Of a DNA stretch of 64,000 bases, positions 25,963 through 34,769 are shown one piece after another (positions within the stretch are counted from its first letter, which is position 1; each line of letters starts with the position of its first letter). Under the pieces are notes generated by a model, which was not told the DNA's origin, did not search any database, and saw only the letters and a list, made by a program, of their open reading frames with translations. A program made the position numbers and the translations under genes. The stretch is from Bacillus oleivorans (GTDB taxonomy: Bacteria; Bacillota; Bacilli; Bacillales; JC228). The stretch is from contig NZ_OAOP01000003.1 of assembly GCF_900207585.1 (NCBI RefSeq), positions 372,001-436,000 of the forward strand. Direction: 5' to 3'.

Positions 25963-26271
25963 GTGAATATTTTACTCATTTGTGCGGCTGGGATGTCAAC
26001 CAGTTTACTCGTAACAAAAATGCAGAATGTCGCCAAAGAAAAAGATGTGAAGGCAACTATCTGGGCAGTGTCTGCAGGAGAAGCAAAGGATCATTTAGAC
26101 AAGGCAGATGTTGTTTTATTAGGGCCGCAAGTGAGATACAAGCTGGCTCATTTTAAAAAAGAGGGGGAACAAAGGGGAATTCCAGTCGATGTCATTAATC
26201 CGGCCGATTATGGGCGTGTCAATGGAGAAGGGGTTTTAAACTTTGCCTTATCGCTTTTGAATAAAAATTGA
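25963..26271 (+). CDS. PTS lactose/cellobiose-family IIB component (chitobiose type)
   Basis: A 102-residue cytoplasmic IIB protein. The phospho-cysteine is C7 in [17 protein letters not shown], typical of the lactose/cellobiose family. The GTG at 25963 follows AAGGAGGG with a 7-nt spacer. It is first in a five-gene operon (IIB-IIC-ChbG-IIA-GH4) that would take up and process a beta-linked disaccharide. The ChbG gene points to N,N'-diacetylchitobiose. Confidence 0.9.
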   Translation: MNILLICAAGMSTSLLVTKMQNVAKEKDVKATIWAVSAGEAKDHLDKADVVLLGPQVRYKLAHFKKEGEQRGIPVDVINPADYGRVNGEGVLNFALSLLNKN

Positions 26272-26282
26272 GGGTGATGAAC

Positions 26283-27599
26283 ATGGATAGGTTCATTTCA
26301 TTTTTAGATAAGTATGTGATGCCGGTTGCGGGACGCATTGCGGAACAGAGACATCTTCAGGCGATTCGTGATGGATTAATTTTAGCGATGCCACTATTAA
26401 TCATTGGCTCTCTTTTCCTGATTTTGGGCTTTATCCCGATTACCGGCTATGATGAATTTATGGCCAATACGTTTGGTGAAGCATGGAGAGAAAAGCTGCT
26501 TTATCCTGTCGGCGCGACATTTGACATTATGGCTTTAATTGTAAGTTTTGGTGTCGCATATCGTTTAGCAGAAAAGTATAATGTCGATGCCTTGTCAGCT
26601 GGAGCTATATCGGTTTCCTCTTTTCTGCTAGTCACACCCTACAAAGTACCTTTCCTTGCAGAAGGTGCAACTGAAGCTGTGATGGTTGGCGGTGCTATTC
26701 CTGTAACATTAATGGGAAGTCAGGGGCTCTTTGTTGCGATGATTATGGCTGTATTGGGTACTGAAATTTACAGATACGTTATTCAAAGAAATATTGTGAT
26801 AAAGCTTCCAGATGGCGTTCCGCCTGCTGTTGCCAAGTCGTTTGTAGCGCTAATACCAGGCTTTATTGTATTAGCTGTTATGTGGATCATCAGACTATTA
26901 ATTGAAATGACCTCTTTTGAAAGCGTTCACAATATTGTGAGAGATATATTAAGTGCTCCATTAAGTGCGTTAGGTTCCAGTCTACTTGGGGCCATGGTAG
27001 CGGTATTGTTTATTCAATTATTGTGGTCCTGCGGGTTACACGGAGCCGCTATTGTTGGGGGAGTAATGGGACCAATTTGGCTATCCCTTATGGATGAGAA
27101 TCGGCTTGCGTTTCAAAATAATCCGGATGGGGAACTGCCAAATGTGATTACCCAGCAATTTTTTGACCTCTGGATCTACATCGGGGGTTCAGGTGCAACA
27201 CTAGGGCTTGTCATTATGATGCTCCTTTTTGCAAAAAGTCAGCAGATGAAAAGCTTAGGCAGACTTTCAATTGGCCCGGGAATTTTTAATATTAATGAGC
27301 CGATTACATTTGGGATGCCGATTGTCATGAATCCGCTCCTGATTATTCCATTTATTTTAGCTCCTCTTGCGATTGTACTGATTTCTTACTTCGCGATGGC
27401 GACTGGAATTGCCGCAAAGCCGAGCGGGGTTAGTGTTCCATGGACAACACCAGTGCTCTTCAGCGGGTATTTGGCAACTGGCGGAAAAATATCAGGGGCG
27501 ATTTTGCAGCTTGTCAACTTCCTTGTCGCGATGGCCATCTATTATCCATTCTTCCGTATCTGGGATCGTCAAAAGCTAAAAGAAGAACAAGGAGCTTAA
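26283..27599 (+). CDS. PTS lactose/cellobiose-family IIC permease
   Basis: A 438-residue membrane transporter subunit with about ten helices, starting MDRFISFLDKYVMPVAGRIAEQRHL. The sugar-binding region has the family motif around GPGIFNINEPITFGMPIVMNP. It moves the disaccharide across the membrane while IIB phosphorylates it. ATG 26283 follows GAGGGTG; the gene starts 11 bp after IIB. Confidence 0.92.
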   Translation: MDRFISFLDKYVMPVAGRIAEQRHLQAIRDGLILAMPLLIIGSLFLILGFIPITGYDEFMANTFGEAWREKLLYPVGATFDIMALIVSFGVAYRLAEKYNVDALSAGAISVSSFLLVTPYKVPFLAEGATEAVMVGGAIPVTLMGSQGLFVAMIMAVLGTEIYRYVIQRNIVIKLPDGVPPAVAKSFVALIPGFIVLAVMWIIRLLIEMTSFESVHNIVRDILSAPLSALGSSLLGAMVAVLFIQLLWSCGLHGAAIVGGVMGPIWLSLMDENRLAFQNNPDGELPNVITQQFFDLWIYIGGSGATLGLVIMMLLFAKSQQMKSLGRLSIGPGIFNINEPITFGMPIVMNPLLIIPFILAPLAIVLISYFAMATGIAAKPSGVSVPWTTPVLFSGYLATGGKISGAILQLVNFLVAMAIYYPFFRIWDRQKLKEEQGA

Positions 27600-27602
27600 C
27601 CA

Positions 27603-28346
27603 ATGAAGCTTATCGTCAATGCCGATGATTTCGGCTATTCAGAAGGCGTTAATCATGGAATCATGGAGGCATTTTACCATGGGGTGGTTACATCAGCCAC
27701 CCTTATGGTAAATATGCCGGGTGCGGGTCATGCTTTTGCGTTAAAACAAGCTAATCCGTCTCTTGGGGTTGGCATTCACTTGGTATTAACCTGCGGGAAG
27801 CCTCTTTGTGAAGATGTTTCGAGTTTAATGAATGAAGAAGGATACTTTCAAAAAGGCAAGAACTTTCTCGATGAGGCGGAGCCAGAAGAAATTCGGAAAG
27901 AGTTGACGGCTCAGTTTACTAGATTTGTAGAACAAGGCGGCTTGCCCACTCATATTGATAGCCATCATCATGTTCATGCTCATGAGAAAGTATCGCCGAT
28001 AGTAATAGAGATTGCGAAAAAATATTCTCTTCCAATTAGAATGACTCGGCCCAATTCAGAGGAACTGAAGAAAGCAGCTATCCTGACGACCGATTTTTTA
28101 GCCCACACATTCTATGGGGAAATGGCAACTCGTGATCATTTGATTGAATTGCTGGAGACAATCAGCGAGTTTGAAACTGCGGAACTAATGTGTCATCCGG
28201 GCTACGTGGATGAGGCTGTTATAACCGGAAGCAGCTATAATGTTCAGAGATTACAAGAATTGGAGATCCTAAAGGACCCAAGCTTAAAACAGGAATTAGC
28301 TAAAAGAAAGATAGAGCTAACTCACTATGGGTCTATCAAGGGGTGA
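27603..28346 (+). CDS. chbG: ChbG/YdjC carbohydrate deacetylase
   Basis: A 247-residue YdjC/ChbG-family enzyme. Metal ligands: D8-D9 (NADDFG) and THIDSHHHVH (about 120-129), plus LMCHPGYVD. In E. coli ChbG removes one acetyl group from chitobiose-6-phosphate, which is needed for induction and hydrolysis. Here the gene lies between IIC and IIA, 3 bp after IIC, so it is clearly operonic. This strongly favours a chitobiose rather than cellobiose substrate. Confidence 0.88.
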   Translation: MKLIVNADDFGYSEGVNHGIMEAFYHGVVTSATLMVNMPGAGHAFALKQANPSLGVGIHLVLTCGKPLCEDVSSLMNEEGYFQKGKNFLDEAEPEEIRKELTAQFTRFVEQGGLPTHIDSHHHVHAHEKVSPIVIEIAKKYSLPIRMTRPNSEELKKAAILTTDFLAHTFYGEMATRDHLIELLETISEFETAELMCHPGYVDEAVITGSSYNVQRLQELEILKDPSLKQELAKRKIELTHYGSIKG

Positions 28347-28350
28347 ACAG

Positions 28351-28674
28351 ATGGAAACAGCAGAACAACTTGCTTTTCAGCTAATCTTGCATAGCGGGAA
28401 CGGAAGAAGCTTGGCGATGGAGGCACTCTTACTTGCAAAAGAAAAAAAATGGGATGAAGCCGAGCAAAAATTAGAGGAAGCCAATCAGGAGCTCATAGAA
28501 GCTCATTCTATTCAAGCGGGCTTATTAACAAATGAGGCTAAAGGTGAAAAAGTTTCGATTTCATTGCTTTTTATCCATGCTCAGGATCATTTGATGAATG
28601 CCATTACGGTAAAGGAATTGTGTGAAGAAATATTGCAGCTTTGGAAACATCTTGGGGAGGTGAGCTCTTCATGA
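28351..28674 (+). CDS. PTS lactose/cellobiose-family IIA component
   Basis: A 107-residue helical IIA protein. The start METAEQLAFQLILHSGNGRSLA and the active-site region SLLFIHAQDHLMNAI (phospho-His probably H76) are family-typical. It begins 4 nt after chbG behind AAGGGGTGAACAG. Its stop overlaps the next ATG (ATGA). Confidence 0.9.
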   Translation: METAEQLAFQLILHSGNGRSLAMEALLLAKEKKWDEAEQKLEEANQELIEAHSIQAGLLTNEAKGEKVSISLLFIHAQDHLMNAITVKELCEEILQLWKHLGEVSSS

Positions 28675-29990
28675 GCAAGCAGGGATTAAAAATTGCCACG
28701 ATCGGCGGAGGTTCAAGCTACACTCCAGAATTGATAGAAGGATTTATTAAGCGTTATAACGAGCTTCCAATTAGAGAACTATGGCTTGTTGATATTAAAG
28801 AGGGAGAGCATAAATTACAGGTAGTGGGGGAATTGGCGAAGCGGATGGTTCAAAAAGCCGGCGTTCCAATGGAGATTCATTTAACCCTGGACCGAAGAAA
28901 AGCATTAGAGGGAGCCGATTTTGTCACAACGCAATTACGGGTGGGACTCTTAGATGCCCGTATTAAAGATGAAAAGATTCCTTTGAAATATGGGGTAATT
29001 GGCCAAGAAACAAATGGGCCAGGGGGACTCTTTAAGGGATTACGAACGATTCCGGTCATTTTAGAAATTGCAGAAGAAATTCAGGAGCTTTGTCCAGATG
29101 CCTGGCTCATCAATTTTACGAACCCTGCAGGAATGGTAACGGAGGCCGTATTACGTTATTCCAGCCATCAAAAAGTAGTAGGGTTATGCAATGTTCCGAT
29201 TGGTATGCGAATGGGAATCGCCAAAATTTTAGGGGTCGAAGCGAGCAGAATTCAAATTGATTTTGCTGGCTTAAATCATATGGTTTATGGTCTCCGTGTA
29301 TACAAGGACGGGGTTGATATAACAGACCAGGTGTTAGAAGAGCTTACGAACCCGACCAATAGTGTATCAATGAAAAACATTGTCAATCTTGGCTGGGAGC
29401 CTGATTTTATTAAAGCCTTAAAAGTTCTGCCTTGTCCGTACCATCGCTATTATTATCAAACTAGTAAAATGCTTGAGGAAGAACTGAAGGCAGCTGAGTC
29501 AGTTGGAACGAGGGCAGAGGTTGTGAAACAGCTGGAAGAGGATTTGTTCGAGCTCTACAAAGATCCTCATTTAAACATAAAGCCTCCGCAATTAGAAAAA
29601 CGGGGAGGAGCTTACTATAGCGATGCAGCCTGCAGTCTGATCCATTCGATGTATAACAATATAGGAGATATCCAGCCGGTCAACACGAAAAACTTGGGCG
29701 CAATTGCCAGTATTCCTTATGATTCCGCGGTAGAAGTAAACTGTGTAATTACGAAGGATGGACCAAAACCAATCGCGATTGGTGACCTTCCTGTGCCGGT
29801 TCGAGGACTTGTGCAGCAAATTAAGTCCTTTGAAAGAGTGGCTGCAGAAGCTGCTGTAACAGGAGATTACCATACTGCATTATTAGCCATGACCATCAAT
29901 CCGCTTGTCCCGTCTGATACAATTGCCAAGCAAATAGTAGATGAAATGCTAGAAGCTCATAAAGATTATCTTCCGCAATTTTTTAAATAA
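28671..29990 (+). CDS. GH4 6-phospho-beta-glucosidase (ChbF/LicH type)
   Basis: A 439-residue GH4 glycosidase that needs NAD+ and a divalent metal. Seen: NAD motif IGGGSSYTPELIEG (11-24), NFTNPAG (148-154), metal-binding C173 in GLCNVPIGM, and H203 in GLNHMVYG. Expected reaction is hydrolysis of the (mono-deacetylated) disaccharide-6-phosphate made by the PTS and ChbG. GGGGAGGTGA precedes ATG 28671. No dedicated regulator gene (ChbR-like or LicR-like) is in the cluster. Confidence 0.92.
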   Translation: MSKQGLKIATIGGGSSYTPELIEGFIKRYNELPIRELWLVDIKEGEHKLQVVGELAKRMVQKAGVPMEIHLTLDRRKALEGADFVTTQLRVGLLDARIKDEKIPLKYGVIGQETNGPGGLFKGLRTIPVILEIAEEIQELCPDAWLINFTNPAGMVTEAVLRYSSHQKVVGLCNVPIGMRMGIAKILGVEASRIQIDFAGLNHMVYGLRVYKDGVDITDQVLEELTNPTNSVSMKNIVNLGWEPDFIKALKVLPCPYHRYYYQTSKMLEEELKAAESVGTRAEVVKQLEEDLFELYKDPHLNIKPPQLEKRGGAYYSDAACSLIHSMYNNIGDIQPVNTKNLGAIASIPYDSAVEVNCVITKDGPKPIAIGDLPVPVRGLVQQIKSFERVAAEAAVTGDYHTALLAMTINPLVPSDTIAKQIVDEMLEAHKDYLPQFFK

Positions 29991-30000
29991 AATCTATGAA

Positions 30001-30050
30001 GAGGCTGACATTTAAGGTACATGTTGGCCTCGTGATTTTATTGTTTTTTT
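30001..30050 (+). terminator. terminator of the chitobiose operon
   Basis: GAGGCTGACAT (30001-30011) pairs with ATGTTGGCCTC (30021-30031), followed by a T-rich tail with seven T residues. Confidence 0.85.
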
Positions 30051-30082
30051 ATAATTTTTAAAATATAATAATATTTGAATAT

Positions 30083-30100
30083 TGAATGAATACTCATTCA
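30083..30100. promoter_or_regulatory. FadR (YsiA) operator before lcfB
   Basis: TGAATGAATACTCATTCA matches the B. subtilis FadR box TGAATGAMTANTCATTCA completely. It lies 20 nt before the lcfB ATG and next to AT-rich -10-like sequence. Long-chain acyl-CoA would release FadR and switch on the ligase. Confidence 0.85.
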
Positions 30101-30119
30101 TAAATAGGGGAGGGAAAAT

Positions 30120-31679
30120 ATGAATATCACGGAAAAGCTTAGAGAAACGGCAGCTCGAGTTCCCGCTAAGCCAGCGTATTATTTTGCAGGGGAAAGCAAA
30201 TCCTACGCTGAATTAGAGGGGGCTGTAACGAAGTTTGCAAGTGGTCTGCAGAAGATTGGGATCCAAAAAGGTGACCATGTAGGACTCATATTAGGGAATT
30301 CACCGTATTTTGTAATCGGCTTATATGGGGCATTAAGAGCAGGAGCAACTGTCGTTCCGATGAATCCGCTTTATACTCCAACGGAAATTGGCTACATGCT
30401 TGACAATGGGGATGTAAAAGCACTGATTGCCTTGGACCTTGTGCTGCCAGTATTAGAAAAAGTACATACCTCTCTTCCAAAAGTTGAATCTTTCATTCTT
30501 TGCGAAACTCCAAAACAAGAGGGAGATTCCCCATTAGATTTAGGGAGTTTATCGATTTACCCTAAATTGCAAGCGTTTACAGAGGTGTTGGAGAAAGGGG
30601 ATTTATCTTTCGCGCCAGTTGACGTAAAAGAGGATGATACTGCGGTTATCCTGTATACATCTGGTACGACAGGCAAACCTAAAGGGGCAATGCTGACTCA
30701 CAAAAATTTATTTAGTAATGCTCATGACATCGCGGAGTATTTAAAATTCAATGAAGAAGACCGCGTTATTACAGCTTTGCCAATGTTTCACGTTTTTTGC
30801 CTAACCGTCGCTTTGAATGCTCCATTAATGAAAGGAGCAACTCTACTTATCGTGCCGCGGTTTAGTCCGAAAGAAATTTTTGATTTAGGAAAAACCATGA
30901 ATCCAACCGTTTTCGCTGGCGTTCCAACGATGTACAACTTCTTGTACCAATATCCAGAAGGAAACCCGGACGATTTGAAGTCTCTTAGACTTTGTGTTTC
31001 TGGGGGAGCTTCCATGCCGGTTGCCCTGCTTAAAAATTTTGAACATAAATTTAAGGTGGTTGTTTCAGAAGGCTATGGACTCTCGGAAGCCTCTCCCGTA
31101 GCCACCTTTAATCCGCTCGACCGTCCGCGAAAGCCTGGGTCTATCGGAACATCCATAAACAATGTAGAAAATAAAGTGGTGGACGCAACTGGCGAGGAAG
31201 TACCCATAGGTCAAGTCGGGGAATTAATTGTAAAAGGTCCTAACGTGATGAAGGGATATTATAAACTACAGGAAGAAACTGTGGCCACCATTAAGGACGG
31301 CTGGCTTTACACTGGGGATTTAGCGAGAATGGACGAAGAAGGCTACTTATATATCGTCGATCGTAAAAAGGATATGATAGTTGTTGGCGGATACAATGTG
31401 TATCCTCGCGAAGTGGAAGAAGTCTTGTATAATCATCCTGATATTGTGGAGGCAGCTGTTGTAGGAATTCCGGATCCAGCCCATGGAGAAGCTGTTAAAA
31501 GCTTCGTGGTTTCCAATAATCCCGATTTAACAGCCGATGACTTGATAGAATATTGCTCTTTGCATCTCGCTAAATACAAGCTTCCTAGTTACGTAGAATT
31601 TATAGACGAACTTCCGAAAAACGCAACCGGAAAAATTTTAAGAAGATCTTTAAAGGAAATAGCAGTTGAGACTAAATAA
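30120..31679 (+). CDS. lcfB: long-chain fatty acid-CoA ligase LcfB (YhfL)
   Basis: A 519-residue adenylate-forming enzyme that activates fatty acids with ATP and CoA for beta-oxidation. Seen: P-loop-like [11 protein letters not shown] (179-189), [34 protein letters not shown], and the catalytic lysine near [21 protein letters not shown] precedes the ATG. Position after lplJ, apart from the inserted chitobiose operon, matches B. subtilis yhfL. FadR control is indicated by the operator. Confidence 0.93.
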   Translation: MNITEKLRETAARVPAKPAYYFAGESKSYAELEGAVTKFASGLQKIGIQKGDHVGLILGNSPYFVIGLYGALRAGATVVPMNPLYTPTEIGYMLDNGDVKALIALDLVLPVLEKVHTSLPKVESFILCETPKQEGDSPLDLGSLSIYPKLQAFTEVLEKGDLSFAPVDVKEDDTAVILYTSGTTGKPKGAMLTHKNLFSNAHDIAEYLKFNEEDRVITALPMFHVFCLTVALNAPLMKGATLLIVPRFSPKEIFDLGKTMNPTVFAGVPTMYNFLYQYPEGNPDDLKSLRLCVSGGASMPVALLKNFEHKFKVVVSEGYGLSEASPVATFNPLDRPRKPGSIGTSINNVENKVVDATGEEVPIGQVGELIVKGPNVMKGYYKLQEETVATIKDGWLYTGDLARMDEEGYLYIVDRKKDMIVVGGYNVYPREVEEVLYNHPDIVEAAVVGIPDPAHGEAVKSFVVSNNPDLTADDLIEYCSLHLAKYKLPSYVEFIDELPKNATGKILRRSLKEIAVETK

Positions 31680-31689
31680 ATTTTTGATG

Positions 31690-31716
31690 AAGCTGGAGAT
31701 GATTCTCCAGCTTTTT
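31690..31716 (+). terminator. lcfB terminator
   Basis: AAGCTGGAG pairs with CTCCAGCTT around a 6-nt loop, followed by T residues. Confidence 0.85.
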
Positions 31717-31790
31717 GCTAGGTCTTTGCGGCTCCTGGTGAGTGAGCAGGAAGGCGAATTATTGGTTTTAATACTAGAACCCTGTCCTTT

Positions 31791-32210
31791 ATCGCCCAAA
31801 TAATTGTGGAAACCGTCCAATTATATTTTTCATCGCCCAAAAAAATCGGTGAAGCCGCCCAATTATATATTTCATCGCCCAAAAAAAGGTGAAGCCGCCC
31901 AATTAAATATTTCATCGCCCAAAAAACCGCGAGAACCGCCCAATTAATTTTTCCAGCGCCCAAAAAAACGGTGAAGCCGCCCAATTATATTTTTCATCGC
32001 CCAAAAATCGGTGAAGCCGCACAATTATATTTTTCATCGCCCAAAAACCGCGAGAACCGCCCAATTATATTTTTCATCGCCCAAAAATCGGTGAAGCCGC
32101 CCAATTATATTTTTCATCACCCAAAAAATCGGTGAAGGCGCCCAATTATATTTTTCATCGCCCAAAAAATCGATGAAGCCGCCCAATTAATTTTTCCACC
32201 GCTCAATAAG
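31791..32210. repeat. tandem array of ~10 degenerate ~41-bp units
   Basis: Each unit reads ATCGCCCAAAAAA, a variable slot (TCGGTGAAG, CCGCGAGAA, ACGGTGAAG, TCGATGAAG), then CCGCCCAATTATATTTTTC. Ten units are clear and an eleventh is decayed. It lies between lcfB and the convergent XRE gene. Short frames through it are artefacts of the repeat. Confidence 0.9.
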
Positions 32211-32329
32211 TTCCCTGGAAGCACAAATCGCTCCAATTGTCCAAAACCTACATCAAATTTTCTGTTAGCGCTGAGAAAATCCAGCAATCGTTCATTCAAA
32301 CAATCGCGGTGTACAAAAACCGAGAATCT

Positions 32330-32881
32330 TTATGGATAATAAATAATCATATGACATTGAACAACCTCAGAGCCTTTATTCTGATAAGTGTGGGTTTGAT
32401 TGGGCACAAAGCGCAGTGATTCCCCTTTACGAATTTCATGCTCTTCCCCCGCAAATTCAATTGTCAGGGATCCTTCCATCACGGTAATGTATTCCTCAAC
32501 TCCCTCAGGATGAGGTTCCGAAATGTGATGGCAGCCTGGCAGCAGCTCAATTAAAAAAACTTCAAACTTCTTCCGTGCGTCAAAAGGGAAGATCGAATAA
32601 ACCCGATATTTATCATCATTTTCTCTGATGGGGGTTACGGAGTCTTTACGGACAATGGAAATATTGGATTCTTCCTCTTGGATCAGGGAAGAAAAGGATA
32701 CTTGGAAGCCAGTAGCAATTTTCCATAGAGTCGTGACAGTCGGGCTTGATTCGCCTCTTTCAATTTGACCAAGCATGGCTTTCGATACCCCTGTCCGAAT
32801 CGCAGCCTGATCAAGGCTTAGCTGTCTCAATTTTCGCAGCGACTTCACTTTTTCTCCGATTTTTTTTTGAATTTCTTCCAT
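32330..32881 (-). CDS. XRE-family regulator with C-terminal cupin sensor
   Basis: A 183-residue regulator: HTH_XRE at about residues 8-62 (SLDQAAIRTGVSKAMLGQIERGESSPTVTTLWKIA) and a cupin domain at about 105-180 (PHPEGVEEYITVMEGSLTIEF). Such proteins often sense small metabolites such as amino acids. AGGGAG lies before ATG 32881. It is divergent from azlCD, and TTGTA-N8-TACAA (32919-32936) in the shared 119-bp gap could be its operator. Control of azlCD is inferred from position. Confidence 0.85.
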   Translation of the reverse strand: MEEIQKKIGEKVKSLRKLRQLSLDQAAIRTGVSKAMLGQIERGESSPTVTTLWKIATGFQVSFSSLIQEEESNISIVRKDSVTPIRENDDKYRVYSIFPFDARKKFEVFLIELLPGCHHISEPHPEGVEEYITVMEGSLTIEFAGEEHEIRKGESLRFVPNQTHTYQNKGSEVVQCHMIIYYP

Positions 32882-33000
32882 ATTTTTTCTCCCTTGGATT
32901 GTATGTTTTAACGTACATTTGTATAATATATTACAATATTTTAAAAAAGATTGACATAGATTTAGAGTATCATAGAAATGCACTGATGGGAGGACAGAAT

Positions 33001-33738
33001 ATGGAGGAAAGTGTTTATACCAAAGCGGGAACAGCGGCTTCATTACATTTTAAACAGGGCTTAAAGGCGGGTACCAGTATTGCGATTGGCTATTTTCCTA
33101 TAGCAGTAGCCTTTGGTCTGATTGCCAAAACCACAGGTTTAACTTTATCTGAAACGGTATTTATGAGTCTTTTTGTATATGCGGGGGCTGCCCAGTATAT
33201 GTCCTTAAGCTTGATCGAAGAAGGAATTGGAATGGCCGAAATTGTCCTGACAACTTTTATTGTTAACATCAGACATTTACTATTATCAACGTCCCTTAAT
33301 GAAAAAGTAGAAAAAGACTCTGTGTTTAAAAAAGCTGTCTATGCCTTTGGAGTTACAGACGAAACATTTTCTGTGGCATCGATTACGAAAGAAAAGTTAA
33401 CAACTGGCTTTATGTACGGTTTAACGATTATAGCCTATTTGAGCTGGGTCATCAGTTCAGGAATCGGATATATTGGCGGCTCGCTAATGCCGCAATTTTT
33501 ACAGGAAAGTATGTCGGTCGCATTGTATGCGATGTTTATCGGGCTATTGGTGCCTTCATTGAAAGGGAATAGAAAAGTAATGTTTCTGGCTTTAGTTGCC
33601 GCTGTGTTTAATACGGTTATAACGATGTCGGATGTCATGTCATCTGGGTGGGCAATCGTAGCTTCGACTTTAGCTTCTGCTATTTTAATAGAATGGGTTG
33701 AATGGATCAGAAATCGAGGTGTTGTTCAGCATGACTAG
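33001..33738 (+). CDS. azlC: branched-chain amino acid exporter subunit AzlC
   Basis: A 245-residue AzlC-family membrane protein with about seven helices. Signatures: GYFPIAVAFGLIAKTTGL, FVYAGAAQYMSL, NIRHLLLSTSL, and FGVTDETFSV. AzlCD-type permeases export branched-chain or other amino acids and their analogues. GGGAGGACAG precedes the ATG at 33001. The 3' end overlaps azlD by 8 nt. Confidence 0.92.
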   Translation: MEESVYTKAGTAASLHFKQGLKAGTSIAIGYFPIAVAFGLIAKTTGLTLSETVFMSLFVYAGAAQYMSLSLIEEGIGMAEIVLTTFIVNIRHLLLSTSLNEKVEKDSVFKKAVYAFGVTDETFSVASITKEKLTTGFMYGLTIIAYLSWVISSGIGYIGGSLMPQFLQESMSVALYAMFIGLLVPSLKGNRKVMFLALVAAVFNTVITMSDVMSSGWAIVASTLASAILIEWVEWIRNRGVVQHD

Positions 33739-34033
33739 CCCAATTTTTTGGATGATTGTTGGAATGGGGATTGTGACGTACATACCAAGAATGCTTCCTT
33801 TTGTCCTGATTCGGGGAAAAGAGCTTCCGCCTTTTATTCAAGGGGTATTAAAAAATGTACCATATGCAACTTTAGGCGCGCTTATTTTTCCAGCGATCTT
33901 TTTTATTCAAGAGGAGCTCTGGTTTGGTGTCGTGGGCGCGATTTCCGCATTTGCAATTGCATTCATCGGTGTGAATGTGATTGTGGTTGTGATTGGAACG
34001 GTGGCGGTATTGTCGATTTTTTCTTTGTTTTAG
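33731..34033 (+). CDS. azlD: branched-chain amino acid exporter subunit AzlD
   Basis: A 100-residue, roughly four-helix AzlD-family protein (TYIPRMLPFVLIRGKELPPF, LKNVPYATLGALIFPAI). It starts inside azlC behind GAGGTG, so the two subunits are probably translated together. Confidence 0.9.
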   Translation: MTSPIFWMIVGMGIVTYIPRMLPFVLIRGKELPPFIQGVLKNVPYATLGALIFPAIFFIQEELWFGVVGAISAFAIAFIGVNVIVVVIGTVAVLSIFSLF

Positions 34034-34108
34034 GAATGCTTAATTACTATGATATCTGGGTCTTCATTACGAAGGTCTTTTTCATTGTTTAGTAAACAAA
34101 ATTTGAGT

Positions 34109-34388
34109 GAAAAAGAGGAAGAAGAGTCATTAAAAATAAGAGCTTCTAAAGGACCAAACCGTATGGGAAAGAGGAGGCGGAGTCCTTGAGAGGGCTTTTA
34201 AATGACCAAATTGGATAGGAAAGTGGAAATAGAGTCATTGAGAAAGCTTCTAAAGGACCAAATTGGATGGGAAAGTGGAAAAACGTCCTTGAGAGGGTTT
34301 CTAAATGACCAAACTGGATGGAAAAGAGGAAAAAATGTCTTTGAGATAGTTTCTAAAAAGGACCAAAATGGATACGAAGAGAAAATAG
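34109..34388. repeat. tandem array of ~5 degenerate ~57-bp units
   Basis: Each unit contains GAAAGTGGAAATAGAGTC, TTGAGAAAGCTTCTAAA and GGACCAAATTGGATGG in order, with substitutions and small indels. About five units are recognisable. A diverged solitary unit lies at 57711. Apart from this array and the palindromic element at 34512, I see no gene in 34034-34720. Confidence 0.8.
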
Positions 34389-34511
34389 GCCTTATACTCC
34401 CAAGATAAATAAACTGTGAGGTTATAAACCTCAAAATAATGGATACCCGCTCTAATAGGTTTAGCCTTGGACCCAGTAATGTGCGAGGAGCCTATTCTTA
34501 AATTTTTTAGC

Positions 34512-34686
34512 GGACATACGTTCCTTTATATCCAAAAAAACCACTGTTATTGTAATTTAAAGGACATACGATCCGCTATTTACTGGAAATCTAGCAAAAA
34601 GTGCATGTTTTTGCCCTAATAACGGAACCAGTGTCCTGTAATTTTGGAAATCGCCTATTTTGTCACAAATAACGGAACTGATGTCC
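34512..34686. repeat. 175-bp four-arm palindromic intergenic element, copy 2 (inverted relative to copy 1)
   Basis: Reverse arms at 34512-34530 and 34562-34580, forward arms at 34618-34636 and 34668-34686; arm starts are 50, 56 and 50 bp apart, exactly as in copy 1 (15125). The GTATGTCC-type arms are on the left and the CCAGTGTCC-type on the right, the opposite of copy 1, so this copy is inverted. It also lies between convergent genes. Confidence 0.8.
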
Positions 34687-34720
34687 GCAAGAACTCTGCT
34701 CGCTGCCACACTCTTGATTT

Positions 34721-34746
34721 AAAAAGGCACCCACATTTGGGTGCCC
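34721..34746 (-). terminator. terminator of the phosphoesterase gene
   Basis: GGCACCC pairs with GGGTGCC; on the minus strand the stem is followed by TTTTTAAAT. Confidence 0.85.
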
Positions 34747-34769
34747 TGATAAATAAACTGCTATAGTAC

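Noticed and set aside
31718-32299. Short minus-strand open frames encoding IFLGDEIYNWAAS-like repeats
   Set aside because: Products of the ~41-bp tandem array; no start signals.
32882-33000. Convincing sigma-A promoter for azlC
   Set aside because: TTGACA is present at 32951 but no good -10 hexamer lies at 16-18 bp; only the possible operator is mentioned.
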